A stretch of 64,000 bases of DNA from Luteococcus sp052116585 (GTDB lineage: Bacteria; Actinomycetota; Actinomycetes; Propionibacteriales; Propionibacteriaceae): positions 186,001 to 250,000 of the forward strand of contig NZ_JBQKKT010000001.1 of assembly GCF_052116585.1 (NCBI RefSeq), read 5' to 3'. The position numbers were made by a program, and so were the translations under genes. Of the stretch, positions 27,826 to 36,942 are shown in pieces (the stretch's first letter is position 1; each line of letters opens with the position of its first letter). The notes under the pieces were generated by a model. The model searched no databases and had not been told where the DNA came from. It saw nothing but the letters and a program-made list of their open reading frames with translations.

Positions 27826-27873
27826 CGCCACGAAGGCTCCTCTCCGTGATCCCGGAGAGGAGCCTTCGTGGCG
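27826..27873. terminator. Bidirectional hairpin, 21-bp perfect stem
   Basis: 27826-27846 pairs perfectly with 27853-27873 around a 6-base loop, between the convergent TPR and NUDIX genes. No T-run. Confidence 0.8.
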
Positions 27874-27908
27874 CCATCTGCTCTTGACGCTTTCGTGGAG
27901 CAGAAAGT

Positions 27909-28682
27909 TCAGACTGGGATGCCGTCCTCGGTGAAGCCGGTGAAGCCGTCCAGGACCAGCGCGATGCGTCGGGCGGACAGGGGCGAGACCCTGTTGGGCA
28001 GGTCCTCGGGATCGACCCAGTTGATCGATGCGATCTCGCGCTCCTCCCGGACGAAGCCCGCGATGGTCGCATCGTCCAGCACACCGCCGTCGTAGATGAA
28101 CTCGAGGGCGTCGCTCCAGCCCAGACTCGGCGGCATCCAGTCCACCAGGGCGGGGGAGCCGAAGGTGACCCGAAGGCCCAGCTCCTCGGCCACTTCGCGC
28201 TCGGCACCGATCCGGGGCGGCTCGCCGGGCTCCACGACGCCGCCCGGCAGCTCCCAGTCGGTCTTGTAGGTGGTTCCCAGGAGCAGCACCTGGCCCAGTG
28301 CATTGCGGAAGAGTGCATGCGCGATGAGGCGCTTGGTGGGCAGCACCGAGTTCATCACGGAGCTGAAGCCCTCCGGGCCGTAGACGATGTCACCGGCGAG
28401 CCGCGAGTACAGGTGGACGTCGACGTACTGGCCACCGTCGACCGGCCATCCGTGACGACGCACGCCCTCCCGACGAAATCCCGCCAGGTGCAGGGCGCGG
28501 CGCGCCATCTGGTCGGTGGCGGGGATCGCCACCTCCAGACGGCGCACCTCGTGGCCCAGCAGGATGTCGTCGGCCGCCATGCTCACGGCCTTCGCCAAGG
28601 TCTCGGCATCGGTGGCGCCACTCCACTGGATGACGCCGATGTCGCCGGTGACCTCGACATTGACCGAGAACTGCTCGGCCAT
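27909..28682 (-). CDS. NUDIX hydrolase with N-terminal GNAT-like half
   Basis: 257 residues. The C-terminal half has a complete Nudix box (GVVEPGE, then REVAEELGL with the correct spacing), for hydrolysis of a nucleoside diphosphate-linked compound. The N-terminal 100 residues look like part of an acetyltransferase fold (RRALHLAGFRREGVRRHG and VDVHLYSRLAGD). It is last in the glgE-maltokinase-glgB run and starts 3 bases after the glgB stop. An ADP- or UDP-glucose substrate would suit the context; this is only a guess. Confidence 0.85.
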   Translation of the reverse strand: MAEQFSVNVEVTGDIGVIQWSGATDAETLAKAVSMAADDILLGHEVRRLEVAIPATDQMARRALHLAGFRREGVRRHGWPVDGGQYVDVHLYSRLAGDIVYGPEGFSSVMNSVLPTKRLIAHALFRNALGQVLLLGTTYKTDWELPGGVVEPGEPPRIGAEREVAEELGLRVTFGSPALVDWMPPSLGWSDALEFIYDGGVLDDATIAGFVREEREIASINWVDPEDLPNRVSPLSARRIALVLDGFTGFTEDGIPV

Positions 28683-28685
28683 GGA

Positions 28686-30620
28686 TCAGGCCATGCCGAT
28701 GTCGTCGGGCAATTCGGCCGTGGCCTTCGCGTCGTACTTGAGCCACAAGCCACCCAGCGGCGGAATGCAGACCGTCGCCCAGGCATCGTCACCCCAGGGG
28801 GCCGCACCCGTGCGGGCGATGACCTGCCCGTAGTTGCCGAAGTTGCCGTCGCCATCGTAGGTGGGGGAGTCCGTGTTCAGGATCTCGCGCCACACGCCGG
28901 CGCGCGGCAGGGTCAGGCCATAGGTGTTGTGCGGGTTGGGTGAGAAGTTGAAGATGCAGGCGATCATGTCGCCCTTGGAGTCCTTGCGCACCCAGGCGAA
29001 GACATTGCCCGCGGCATCGTCGGCAGCCAACCACTGGAAGCCCTGCGGGTCGGAGTCCAGCTCGTACAGCGCGGGCTCGGCGCGATAGATGTCGTTCATG
29101 TCCTTGAACTGGCGCTTGAGGCCGCCGTGGCCCCACATGTCGGCCACCCACCACTCGAGCCCCTTGGACTCGCTGAACTCGCTGCGCTGGCCGAATTCCT
29201 GGCCCATGAAGATGAGCTGCTTGCCCGGGAAGGACCACATGTAGGCGTAGAAGGCGCGCATGGTGGCGAACTTGCGCCAGTCGTCCTGCGGCACCTTGTT
29301 CACCATGGAACCCTTGCCGTGCACGACCTCGTCGTGGCTGATCGGCAGGATGAAGTTCTCCGAGTAGGCGTAGACCATCGCGAAGGTCATCAGGTGGTGG
29401 TTGTACTGGCGGTGGTAGGGATCCGACTCGATGTAGCGCAGCGAGTCGTTCATCCAGCCCATGTTCCACTTGAAACCGAAGCCCAGACCGTCGTTGTGCA
29501 CCGGCCGGGTGACGCCGGGGAAGCTGGTCGACTCCTCCGCGATCATCAACACGCCGGGATGACGCTCGTACAGGTGCTTGTTGGTGTAGCGCAGGAAGTC
29601 GATCGCCTCCAGGTTCTCGCGGCCGCCGAAGACATTCGGCACCCACTCACCTTCCTTGCGGGAGTAGTCCAGGTAGAGCATCGACGCCACGGCGTCCACG
29701 CGCAGGCCGTCGATGTGGAATTCGCTGATCCAGTACAGCGCATTGCTGACCAGGAAGCTCTTCACCTCATTGCGACCGTAGTTGAAGATGTAGGTGCCCC
29801 AGTCCATGTGCTCGCCCTGACGCGGATCGGCATGCTCGTAGAGGGCCGTGCCGTCAAAGCGTCCCAGGGCCCACTCGTCCTTGGGGAAGTGGCCGGGAAC
29901 CCAGTCGAGGATGACGCCGATGCCGGCCTGGTGCAGCTTGTCCACCAGGTGGCGGAAGTCATCCGGACGGCCGAAGCGGCTGGTTGGCGCGAAATAGCCG
30001 GTCACCTGGTAGCCCCACGACGGCTCGAAGGGGTGCTCGGCGACGGGCATGAACTCCACGTGCGTGTAGCCCTGCCACTTCACGTACTCGACGAGCTCGT
30101 CGGCCAGGTCGAGGTACGTGAGGCCCTTGCGCCAGGAGCCAAGGTGCAGCTCGTAGATGCTCATCGGCTCCTGATGGGCGCTGGCCTGCTCCCGGCGGGC
30201 AATCCACTCGTCGTCGCCCCACACATACTGGCTCTCATACACGATGGAGGCTGTCGACGGGGCGGACTCGCAGAAGGAGGCCATCGGATCGGCCTTCTCC
30301 CGCCACACGCCGTCCGCGCCCAGAATGCGGAACTTGTAGAGGGTGTCGGTACCGCGCTGCTCGATGAAGCGGCTCCAGACTCCTGTACCGGGCAGCCGGT
30401 ACATTTCGTCGCCACTCCAGAAGTTGAAGTCGCCGATGAGCTGCACGGCCTGGGCATTGGGAGCCCAGACAGCGAAGCGCGTGCCGGTGACGGTGCCGCC
30501 GTCATCCGTGGGGATGGTGACGACGTGGGCGCCGAGGCGCTTCCACAGCTCGGTGTCGCCACCGCTCTGGAAACCCTCCATGTCCCAGCCCGTGAGGCCG
30601 CCTGCCAAGTCGTAACCCAT
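28686..30620 (-). CDS. glgB: 1,4-alpha-glucan branching enzyme
   Basis: Makes alpha-1,6 branches in alpha-glucan. 644 residues, with one N-terminal CBM48 (about 45-130, TRFAVWAPNAQAVQLIGDFN), then the GH13 barrel: nucleophile D309 in GLRVDAVASMLY, acid/base E362 in MIAEESTS, and third Asp in PISHDEVVHGKGSM. Start ATG 30620 has AGGAG 7 bases upstream and lies 1 base past the maltokinase stop; the longer frame upstream is an overlap artefact. Forms an operon with glgE and maltokinase. Confidence 0.96.
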   Translation of the reverse strand: MGYDLAGGLTGWDMEGFQSGGDTELWKRLGAHVVTIPTDDGGTVTGTRFAVWAPNAQAVQLIGDFNFWSGDEMYRLPGTGVWSRFIEQRGTDTLYKFRILGADGVWREKADPMASFCESAPSTASIVYESQYVWGDDEWIARREQASAHQEPMSIYELHLGSWRKGLTYLDLADELVEYVKWQGYTHVEFMPVAEHPFEPSWGYQVTGYFAPTSRFGRPDDFRHLVDKLHQAGIGVILDWVPGHFPKDEWALGRFDGTALYEHADPRQGEHMDWGTYIFNYGRNEVKSFLVSNALYWISEFHIDGLRVDAVASMLYLDYSRKEGEWVPNVFGGRENLEAIDFLRYTNKHLYERHPGVLMIAEESTSFPGVTRPVHNDGLGFGFKWNMGWMNDSLRYIESDPYHRQYNHHLMTFAMVYAYSENFILPISHDEVVHGKGSMVNKVPQDDWRKFATMRAFYAYMWSFPGKQLIFMGQEFGQRSEFSESKGLEWWVADMWGHGGLKRQFKDMNDIYRAEPALYELDSDPQGFQWLAADDAAGNVFAWVRKDSKGDMIACIFNFSPNPHNTYGLTLPRAGVWREILNTDSPTYDGDGNFGNYGQVIARTGAAPWGDDAWATVCIPPLGGLWLKYDAKATAELPDDIGMA

Positions 30621-30621
30621 C

Positions 30622-32061
30622 TCAGTTCTCCTGCTCTGCAGCCGGCTCGGCCGCGTCGGACACCGGCTCCACACCGGCGGTCTCATGGGCACTCGGAGCA
30701 ATCGCCGCGAGTGCGCCCAGGGGGATTTCGACCCAGTCGGGCCGATTCCTGGTCTCGTACACAACTTCATAGATGGCCTTGTCGGCCTCGTAGGCGGCCA
30801 GCACGGCCGCATCGATGGGCCCAGCGGCAGCCGCGTAGGCATCAAGGAAGGCCGAACGCGCGGATGCAAGCCATGCCTGGGCGGCCTGGCCCGAAGGCTC
30901 GGCGAAGGCGCTGGTGGCATAGCTGAAGCTGCGCAGCATGCCAGCGACATCGCGCAGGGCACTGTCTGGTTCCAGCCGCTCGGCGAAGCCCTTCATCGGC
31001 TCCCCCTCGAAGTCGATGATCTTCCATCCCTCGGGGGTGAACAGCGTCTGTCCCAGATGGAAGTCACCGTGCACCCGCTGCACGGCCAGGCGCTCGCCGC
31101 GCAGTGATTCGAAGGTCTGCGCCAGCCCTGCCCGGTAGGGCTCCAGGGATGGAGCCTGGCAGGCAGCTGCGTCCAGGCGCAGCAGCATGGTGTCGACCAC
31201 CGATTCGCCCTCCACCCCACCGGGGCCGAAAGCCTCGGCCAGGGCAGCGTGCACCTCGGCGAGCGCACGGCCGAGGGCTGCCGCATGCTCGGAGAAGTCC
31301 CGGCCCTGCCCGGCGTACTCGGTGGCCAGTTCCCAACCATCGGCGGCATCGCGCAGCAGCTGGCTGATCATGATCAGGTCCACGCGCTGCGGATCTGGCG
31401 CATCGGCACCGTCATGCCAACCCTCGTCGCTGAACGGGGTCAGCGAACCGGAGACCCAGCCGTACAGCCGGGCGGCGGAGGCCACGTGCGAACGGCCCAG
31501 CGCGTCGTGCATCTGGATGTCCAGATTCGGGCCCACCTCGAGCTTGCGGAAGACCTTCATCAGGGCCACGTCACCCAGCAGGACATTCGTGTTGGACTGC
31601 TCGCCCCCGAAGACCCGCGGTTCCAGATCGGCAGAGAGCTCGACACCGTCCACCAGCGACTCCTGCCAGGCATGCGGCACATCGGAGCCGTCGAGGATGG
31701 CCCGCAGGACGCCCCGCATGGCCTCGATGTCCCGAGGTGCGTCGTGGGCGAAGCCCAGGTCTGGATCCAGGGCCGGGCCGATCAGGCAGTCGTCCAGCGG
31801 TTCGGGCCGGTAGCTCACCAGGAGCTGGTAGTACTCGTGCGATTCGTCCGGGTAGACGACCGTCACGTATTCAGCCCGCACGGGCGGCGTGGGCCCACCC
31901 GGCGGCACGATCCAGTCAGGCTGCTCGAGCCCGGCCAGCTGGCCGTCGCGTCCCTTGCCGCCGAACCACCGGGCCTGCAGGACGAAGTCCTGCAGGGCGT
32001 CGATGGCCGGCTCCGGCGCGTCGTCATTGCGGTGGTCGTCGTTCTCGTGATGCTCGCTCAT
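30622..32061 (-). CDS. pep2: Maltokinase (Pep2/Mak1)
   Basis: Phosphorylates maltose at C1 with ATP to give maltose-1-phosphate, the substrate of GlgE. 479 residues. It has an N-terminal cap domain (FVLQARWFGGKGRD), a nucleotide-binding part (GGEQSNTNVLL..ALMKVFRKLEVGPNLD), the aminoglycoside-kinase-like catalytic loop VHGDFHLGQTL and the metal motif IIDFEGEP. No trehalose synthase domain is fused, unlike some actinobacterial TreS-Pep2 proteins. Between glgE (55 bases upstream) and glgB. Confidence 0.93.
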   Translation of the reverse strand: MSEHHENDDHRNDDAPEPAIDALQDFVLQARWFGGKGRDGQLAGLEQPDWIVPPGGPTPPVRAEYVTVVYPDESHEYYQLLVSYRPEPLDDCLIGPALDPDLGFAHDAPRDIEAMRGVLRAILDGSDVPHAWQESLVDGVELSADLEPRVFGGEQSNTNVLLGDVALMKVFRKLEVGPNLDIQMHDALGRSHVASAARLYGWVSGSLTPFSDEGWHDGADAPDPQRVDLIMISQLLRDAADGWELATEYAGQGRDFSEHAAALGRALAEVHAALAEAFGPGGVEGESVVDTMLLRLDAAACQAPSLEPYRAGLAQTFESLRGERLAVQRVHGDFHLGQTLFTPEGWKIIDFEGEPMKGFAERLEPDSALRDVAGMLRSFSYATSAFAEPSGQAAQAWLASARSAFLDAYAAAAGPIDAAVLAAYEADKAIYEVVYETRNRPDWVEIPLGALAAIAPSAHETAGVEPVSDAAEPAAEQEN

Positions 32062-32116
32062 CGGTTCCTGTCGGTCTCAGACGTGCGGTCTCGTGGGTGT
32101 CCAGATGCTTCCCGGA

Positions 32117-34138
32117 TCACTTGACCCGGAGGGAGAAGATGTGGGCCGGGTTGCCCGGGTGCAGGCTGACGAAGCCGCGGGCCCCCCAGGTCCAGGTGCC
32201 GCCGCCGAGCTCGTCATGCATCTCGATGACGCTGTCCTGGTCGAGTCCCAGGCGGGACATGTCCAGGTAGACCTCGCTCTCCTGGGCATTCCACGGATCC
32301 AGGGAGCAGACGACCAGGATGCGGTCCTCGCCCTCACACTTGGTGTACGCGATCACCTGGTTATTCGGAGCGTGCTGGAAGTCGATCTTGCGCAGCTGCT
32401 GCAGCGCAGGGTGCTCCCGTCGGATCTGGTTGAGACGGCCCAGCAGCACGGAGAGGTTCGGCTGGTGGTTCTGCCAGTCGCGCGGCCGGTACTCGTACTT
32501 CTCGGAGTTCATGTACTCCTCGCCACCGGGGCGGAAGACCTCGTGCTCACACAGCTCGAAGCCGGAGTAGACGCCCCAGCTGGGAGACATGGTCGCGGCG
32601 AGGACCGCCCGGATCGAGAAGGCCGTGGGATTGCCCGACTGCAGGAAGGCCGGGTTGATGTCCGGAGTGTTCACGAAGAAGTTCGGGCGGAAGACGTCGG
32701 CCGTCTCGCGGGAGAGCTCGTTGAGGTAGGCCTCCAGTTCCCACTTGGCATTGCGCCAGGTGAAGTAGGTGTAGCCCTGGTGGTAGCCCACCTTGCCCAG
32801 CGCCTGCATCATCTGAGGACGGGTGAAGGCCTCCGCCAGGAAGATCACCTCGGGATTGGTCTTGCGCACCTCGCTCATGATCCAGGCCCAGAAGTCGACG
32901 GGCTTGGTGTGCGGGTTGTCCACGCGGAAGACCGTGACACCGTGGCCGATCCAGAACTTCAGCAGGCGCAGCGACTCGCGGTAGATCCCGTCGCGGTCAT
33001 TGTCGAAGTTGATCGGGTAGATGTCCTGGTACTTCTTGGGCGGATTCTCGGCATAGGCGATCGTGCCGTCCAACCGGGTGGTGAACCACTCCGGGTGCTC
33101 CTTGACCCAGGGATGGTCAGGGGAGGCCTGCAGTGCGAAGTCCAGTGCGATCTCCAGGCCCAGGGACTTGGCCTTGGCGACGAAGGCATCGAAGTCCTCG
33201 ATGGTGCCCAGATCGGGGTGCACGGCGTCATGGCCGCCGGCCTCGCTGCCGATCGCCCACGGGGAACCCGGATCGTGCTCGCTGGGTGTCAGGCTGTTGT
33301 TGCGACCCTTGCGGAAGGCCGTGCCGATGGGGTGGATCGGCGGCAGGTAGACGATGTCGAAGCCCATCGTCGCAGCAGCTTCGAGGCGCTCGTGGGAGCT
33401 GGCGAAGGTGCCGGAGTGCCAGCACTGCTTCTCCTCGTCCCACCACGCGCCCTGGCTGCGGGGGAAGAACTCGTACCAGCTGGAGAACAGCGCACGGCGG
33501 CGATCCACCTGCAGGCGTTGCTCACGCGTGGGCGTGACCAGCTCGCGCGGGCCGTACGTGCGCATGGCCCGCAGCAATGACGTCGCGGCCAGGGTCTCCA
33601 GCAGGTCGGATGGTGTGCGGGCCGGGATCATCAGGGCGGCGGAGGCGCGCAGCACACTGGCCTGCACCTCGTCCTGGGCGGCGCTGGCATTCTCCGCTGC
33701 GCGGTTCACGGCCTCCTGGACCTCCAGGCAGACCAGCTCCACGTCCATGCCGGCCTGCAGCTTGGCGACGGCATTGTGGTGGGTGGTGCCCCAGACGTCC
33801 GACCAGCCCTCGACCCGGAAGGTCCAGTCGCCCTCCTCATCGGCCTGGGCCCAACCCTCCCAGATGTCGAGCCCGCGGGGCTCCTGCTGGAGCATGGGGA
33901 AGCTCGTGGTGCGGCCCGAGGGTGCGGTGAGGACGATGGTCGCGTTGACCGCGTCGTGGCCCTCGCGGAAGACATTGGCCCGCACCGGGAACCATTCGCC
34001 GACGACTGCCTTGGCCGCGCAGGCACCCTCCTCGACCGAGGGGCTCACGTTGGTGACGGGGATACGTCCGAAACCGGGCACCGGCTGGACGGGATCGGTG
34101 GACGGAATTTCCTTGCGGACGGTCTGGTTAGCGCTCAC
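32117..34138 (-). CDS. glgE: Alpha-1,4-glucan:maltose-1-phosphate maltosyltransferase
   Basis: Extends alpha-1,4-glucan two glucoses at a time from maltose-1-phosphate. About 673 residues, GH13_3. The N-terminal beta domain carries IPVTNVSP; the barrel has nucleophile D407 in VFRVDNPHTKP and acid/base E436 in FLAEAFTRP, 29 residues apart as in the Streptomyces enzyme. GTG 34138 is chosen because TAGTGT (34151-34146) lies 7 bases upstream, a leaderless arrangement; ATG 34198 is the longer alternative but overlaps the promoter. First gene of the glgE-maltokinase-glgB-NUDIX run. Confidence 0.95.
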   Translation of the reverse strand: MSANQTVRKEIPSTDPVQPVPGFGRIPVTNVSPSVEEGACAAKAVVGEWFPVRANVFREGHDAVNATIVLTAPSGRTTSFPMLQQEPRGLDIWEGWAQADEEGDWTFRVEGWSDVWGTTHHNAVAKLQAGMDVELVCLEVQEAVNRAAENASAAQDEVQASVLRASAALMIPARTPSDLLETLAATSLLRAMRTYGPRELVTPTREQRLQVDRRRALFSSWYEFFPRSQGAWWDEEKQCWHSGTFASSHERLEAAATMGFDIVYLPPIHPIGTAFRKGRNNSLTPSEHDPGSPWAIGSEAGGHDAVHPDLGTIEDFDAFVAKAKSLGLEIALDFALQASPDHPWVKEHPEWFTTRLDGTIAYAENPPKKYQDIYPINFDNDRDGIYRESLRLLKFWIGHGVTVFRVDNPHTKPVDFWAWIMSEVRKTNPEVIFLAEAFTRPQMMQALGKVGYHQGYTYFTWRNAKWELEAYLNELSRETADVFRPNFFVNTPDINPAFLQSGNPTAFSIRAVLAATMSPSWGVYSGFELCEHEVFRPGGEEYMNSEKYEYRPRDWQNHQPNLSVLLGRLNQIRREHPALQQLRKIDFQHAPNNQVIAYTKCEGEDRILVVCSLDPWNAQESEVYLDMSRLGLDQDSVIEMHDELGGGTWTWGARGFVSLHPGNPAHIFSLRVK

Positions 34139-34145
34139 GTTGACC

Positions 34146-34271
34146 ACACTAGCGGCGGCCAGTGCCCAGTGCGAGGGATGGTGAGAGGTGTTCGCCACAC
34201 GCGCATGTCCCTGCGCGAGGGGTGCCCCAGGCAGAGGCGAAAAGGATCACGAATTCAGTTAGTCTCGGTAC
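34146..34271. promoter_or_regulatory. Divergent leaderless-type promoters of glgE and glgP
   Basis: TAGTGT (34151-34146, minus strand) ends 7 bases before the glgE GTG, and TAGTCT (34260-34265, plus strand) ends 6 bases before the glgP GTG. Synthesis and breakdown of glucan are thus controlled from one 133-bp gap, which is long enough for shared regulators. No clear operator is seen. Confidence 0.55.
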
Positions 34272-36833
34272 GTGTCCAACACTGATGCGAAGCTCGCCAT
34301 GTCCCCGGAACACTCCGATGAGTCTCCGAGCACCGGCAGCCACAAAGGTCCCCAGTTCGCCCCGACCCACCCCGTCGCCAAGGCCCCGGTAGGCACGCCT
34401 CCGGTCACCGTCGACGGTTTCGTGCGCGAGTTCCTGCACGAGCTGAACTCCAACCAAGGTGTCTCGCTGAGCAACTCGAGCGTCAATGACCAGTACATGG
34501 CACTGGCGTCGACCGTCCGCAACTACCTGATGGCCCGCTGGCTCGAGACCGAGCGCATGCAGCGTGAGAACCCCCACAAGACGGTGGGATACCTCAGCGC
34601 CGAGTACCTGCTGGGCCGCCAGCTCGGCAATGACCTGCTCTCCAGCGGTCTGATCGACATTGCGGAGGAGGCCCTCAAGCAGTGCGGCATCGACTTCGCG
34701 GTGCTGCGCGCCCAGGAAGTTGAGCCCGGCCTCGGAAATGGTGGCCTCGGCCGCCTGGCCGCCTGCTTCATCGATTCCCTGGCCACGATGAACGTGCCGT
34801 GCATCGGCTACGGCATTCGCTATGAGTACGGCATCTTCCGGCAGACCTTCGTCGACGGACGTCAGGTGGAGCAGCCCGACAGCTGGCTCGCGCTCGGTTG
34901 CCCGTGGGAATTCGCCCACCCCGAGCACGGCGTGCAGGTGAACTTCGGCGGCCGCACCGAGAAGACCGTTGATGCCGACGGCAACGAGAAGTCCACCTGG
35001 ATCCCGGACTGGAATGTGCTGGGCGTCCCGTACAACTACATGGTGCCGGGCTACCTGAACGGCCGCGTGAACACCCTGCGTCTGTGGAGCGCCCAGGCCA
35101 CCAAGGCCTTCGATCTGCAGATCTTCAACTCGGGTGACTATGCCGACGCGGTGCGCGCCCAGACCTTCGCGGAGAACATCTCCAAGGTGCTCTACCCGGA
35201 GGACTCCACGCCCCAGGGCAAGGAGCTGCGCCTGCAGCAGCAGTACTTCTTCGTCGCCTGCTCCATCTCCGACTTCATCAACCACCAGCTGGAGGAGGGC
35301 TTCGACCTCCACAAGCTGGATGAGCGGATCATCTTCCAGCTCAACGACACCCACCCGGTGATCGCCGTCCCCGAGCTGATGCGCATCCTGATCGACGAGA
35401 AGGGCTTCGGCTTCGACGAGGCCTGGGAGGTCACGCAGAAGTGCTTCGCGTACACCTGCCACACGCTGCTGCCCGAAGCACTCGAGGTCTGGCCCGTTTC
35501 GCTGCTCGGCCGCCTGCTCCCGCGCCATCTGGAACTGATCTACCAGATCAACGACCAGTTCCTGGAGGAGGTCCGCGAGAAGTTCGGCAATGACGAGATG
35601 CGCGTGCGTCGCATGTCGATCATCGCCGAGCACCCCGAGCGTTCGGTCCGCATGGCCTACCTGGCCACCGTCGCCGGTTCCAAGGTCAACGGCGTGGCCG
35701 CCCTGCACAGCCAGCTGCTGCGCGACAAGGTGCTGCCGGACTTCAACGAGATGTACCCCGGCAAGTTCACCAATGTCACCAATGGCGTCACCCCGCGTCG
35801 CTTCATCCGCCTGGCCAACCGGTCGCTGTCCACGCTGATTAGCGACTCGATCGGCAAGGGATGGGTGAACAACCTGGAGCGTCTGCAGGAGCTGGAGCCC
35901 TACGCGGAGGACGCCGAGTTCCACGCGGCCTTCCGCGCCGTGAAGCTGGAGAACAAGCAGAAGCTCGCCAAGCTGCTGGAACAGCGCGACGGCATCGTGA
36001 TCCCCGAGGACCACATGCTCGACGTGATGGTCAAGCGCCTGCACGAGTACAAGCGCCAGTCCCTCAAGCTGCTGCACGTCGTGACGCTGTACAACGAGAT
36101 CATCAGCGGTCGTCTCGACCCGGCCGATGTCCAAGGCCGCACGGTGCTCTTCGGCGCCAAGGCAGCCCCGGGTTACAAGATGGCCAAGGACACCATCCAC
36201 CTGATCAACAAGGTGGCGCAGGTCGTCAACAACGATGAGCGTGTCCAGGGCAAGCTGACGGTGGCCTTCCCCGCCAACTACAACGTCACGCTGGCCGAGA
36301 AGCTCATCCCTGCCGCCGAGCTCTCCGAGCAGATCTCGCTGGCCGGCATGGAGGCCTCCGGCACCGGCAACATGAAGTTCGCCCTCAACGGCGCGCTGAC
36401 CATCGGAACCGATGACGGCGCCAATGTGGAGATCCGGGAGAAGGTCGGCGACGAGAACTTCTTCCTGTTCGGCATGGTCGAGCCGGAGGTGGCCGAGCTG
36501 GGTGCCAAGGGCTACACGCCCTCCGAGTACTACGAGAAGGACGAACGCCTCAAGGGTGCCATCGACCTGATCGCCTCGGGTGCCTTCTCCGACGGTGATC
36601 GTCAGGTCTTCGAGCCGATCGTCTCGAACTGGCTGTACTCGGACCGCTTCATGGCCTTGGCCGACTACGCCTCCTACATGGACGCGCAGGCCAAGGTGGA
36701 GGCCTACTACGCAGACGAGGAGGCGTGGACCAAGTCCGCGATCCTCAACGTTGCGCGCAGCGGCTACTTCAGCTCCGACCGTTCGATGAAGGACTACATC
36801 CGCGAGATCTGGCACACCCCGCCGGTCCTGTGA
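34272..36833 (+). CDS. glgP: Glycogen/maltodextrin phosphorylase
   Basis: Phosphorolysis of alpha-1,4-glucan to glucose-1-phosphate. 853 residues, GT35. N-terminal 50 residues are low-complexity. Conserved blocks include YLSAEYLLGRQLGNDL, GLGNGGLGRLAACF, FQLNDTHPVIAVPELMR, and the PLP lysine K702 in SGTGNMKFALNGAL. No ribosome site precedes the GTG; TAGTCT ends 6 bases before it. Product feeds Pgm (25143). This is the muscle/E. coli-like long family, not the short AgpP type. Confidence 0.95.
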   Translation: MSNTDAKLAMSPEHSDESPSTGSHKGPQFAPTHPVAKAPVGTPPVTVDGFVREFLHELNSNQGVSLSNSSVNDQYMALASTVRNYLMARWLETERMQRENPHKTVGYLSAEYLLGRQLGNDLLSSGLIDIAEEALKQCGIDFAVLRAQEVEPGLGNGGLGRLAACFIDSLATMNVPCIGYGIRYEYGIFRQTFVDGRQVEQPDSWLALGCPWEFAHPEHGVQVNFGGRTEKTVDADGNEKSTWIPDWNVLGVPYNYMVPGYLNGRVNTLRLWSAQATKAFDLQIFNSGDYADAVRAQTFAENISKVLYPEDSTPQGKELRLQQQYFFVACSISDFINHQLEEGFDLHKLDERIIFQLNDTHPVIAVPELMRILIDEKGFGFDEAWEVTQKCFAYTCHTLLPEALEVWPVSLLGRLLPRHLELIYQINDQFLEEVREKFGNDEMRVRRMSIIAEHPERSVRMAYLATVAGSKVNGVAALHSQLLRDKVLPDFNEMYPGKFTNVTNGVTPRRFIRLANRSLSTLISDSIGKGWVNNLERLQELEPYAEDAEFHAAFRAVKLENKQKLAKLLEQRDGIVIPEDHMLDVMVKRLHEYKRQSLKLLHVVTLYNEIISGRLDPADVQGRTVLFGAKAAPGYKMAKDTIHLINKVAQVVNNDERVQGKLTVAFPANYNVTLAEKLIPAAELSEQISLAGMEASGTGNMKFALNGALTIGTDDGANVEIREKVGDENFFLFGMVEPEVAELGAKGYTPSEYYEKDERLKGAIDLIASGAFSDGDRQVFEPIVSNWLYSDRFMALADYASYMDAQAKVEAYYADEEAWTKSAILNVARSGYFSSDRSMKDYIREIWHTPPVL

Positions 36834-36860
36834 CCGACGGCCACCAGGCGCGCTGACGCC

Positions 36861-36894
36861 GAACGGCGGCTCTCCTGCAGGGGAGCCGCCGTTC
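36861..36894 (+). terminator. Hairpin after glgP
   Basis: A perfect 12-bp stem pairs 36861-36872 with 36883-36894 around a 10-base loop that itself contains CCTGCAGG. No T-run. Confidence 0.75.
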
Positions 36895-36908
36895 TGGGTT
36901 TCGCTGGC

Positions 36909-36936
36909 GGTTGCCGGGGGCATGGCCCCGGCGACC
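36909..36936 (-). terminator. Hairpin after glgX
   Basis: GCCGGGG (36913-36919) pairs with CCCCGGC (36926-36932), and the stem extends outward by GGT/ACC past one T-G wobble. It lies a few bases past the glgX stop. Confidence 0.65.
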
Positions 36937-36942
36937 GCGAGC

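Noticed and set aside
29127..30926. 599-codon plus-strand frame
   Set aside because: Antisense to glgB, whose protein motifs are unambiguous.
30621..30962. N-terminal extension of glgB into the maltokinase gene
   Set aside because: The maltokinase C-terminus is coded there in another frame; ATG 30620 has a good ribosome site and matches the family.
34149..36923. 924-codon minus-strand frame
   Set aside because: Antisense to glgP, repetitive Val/Gly/His/Leu-rich composition and no domain.
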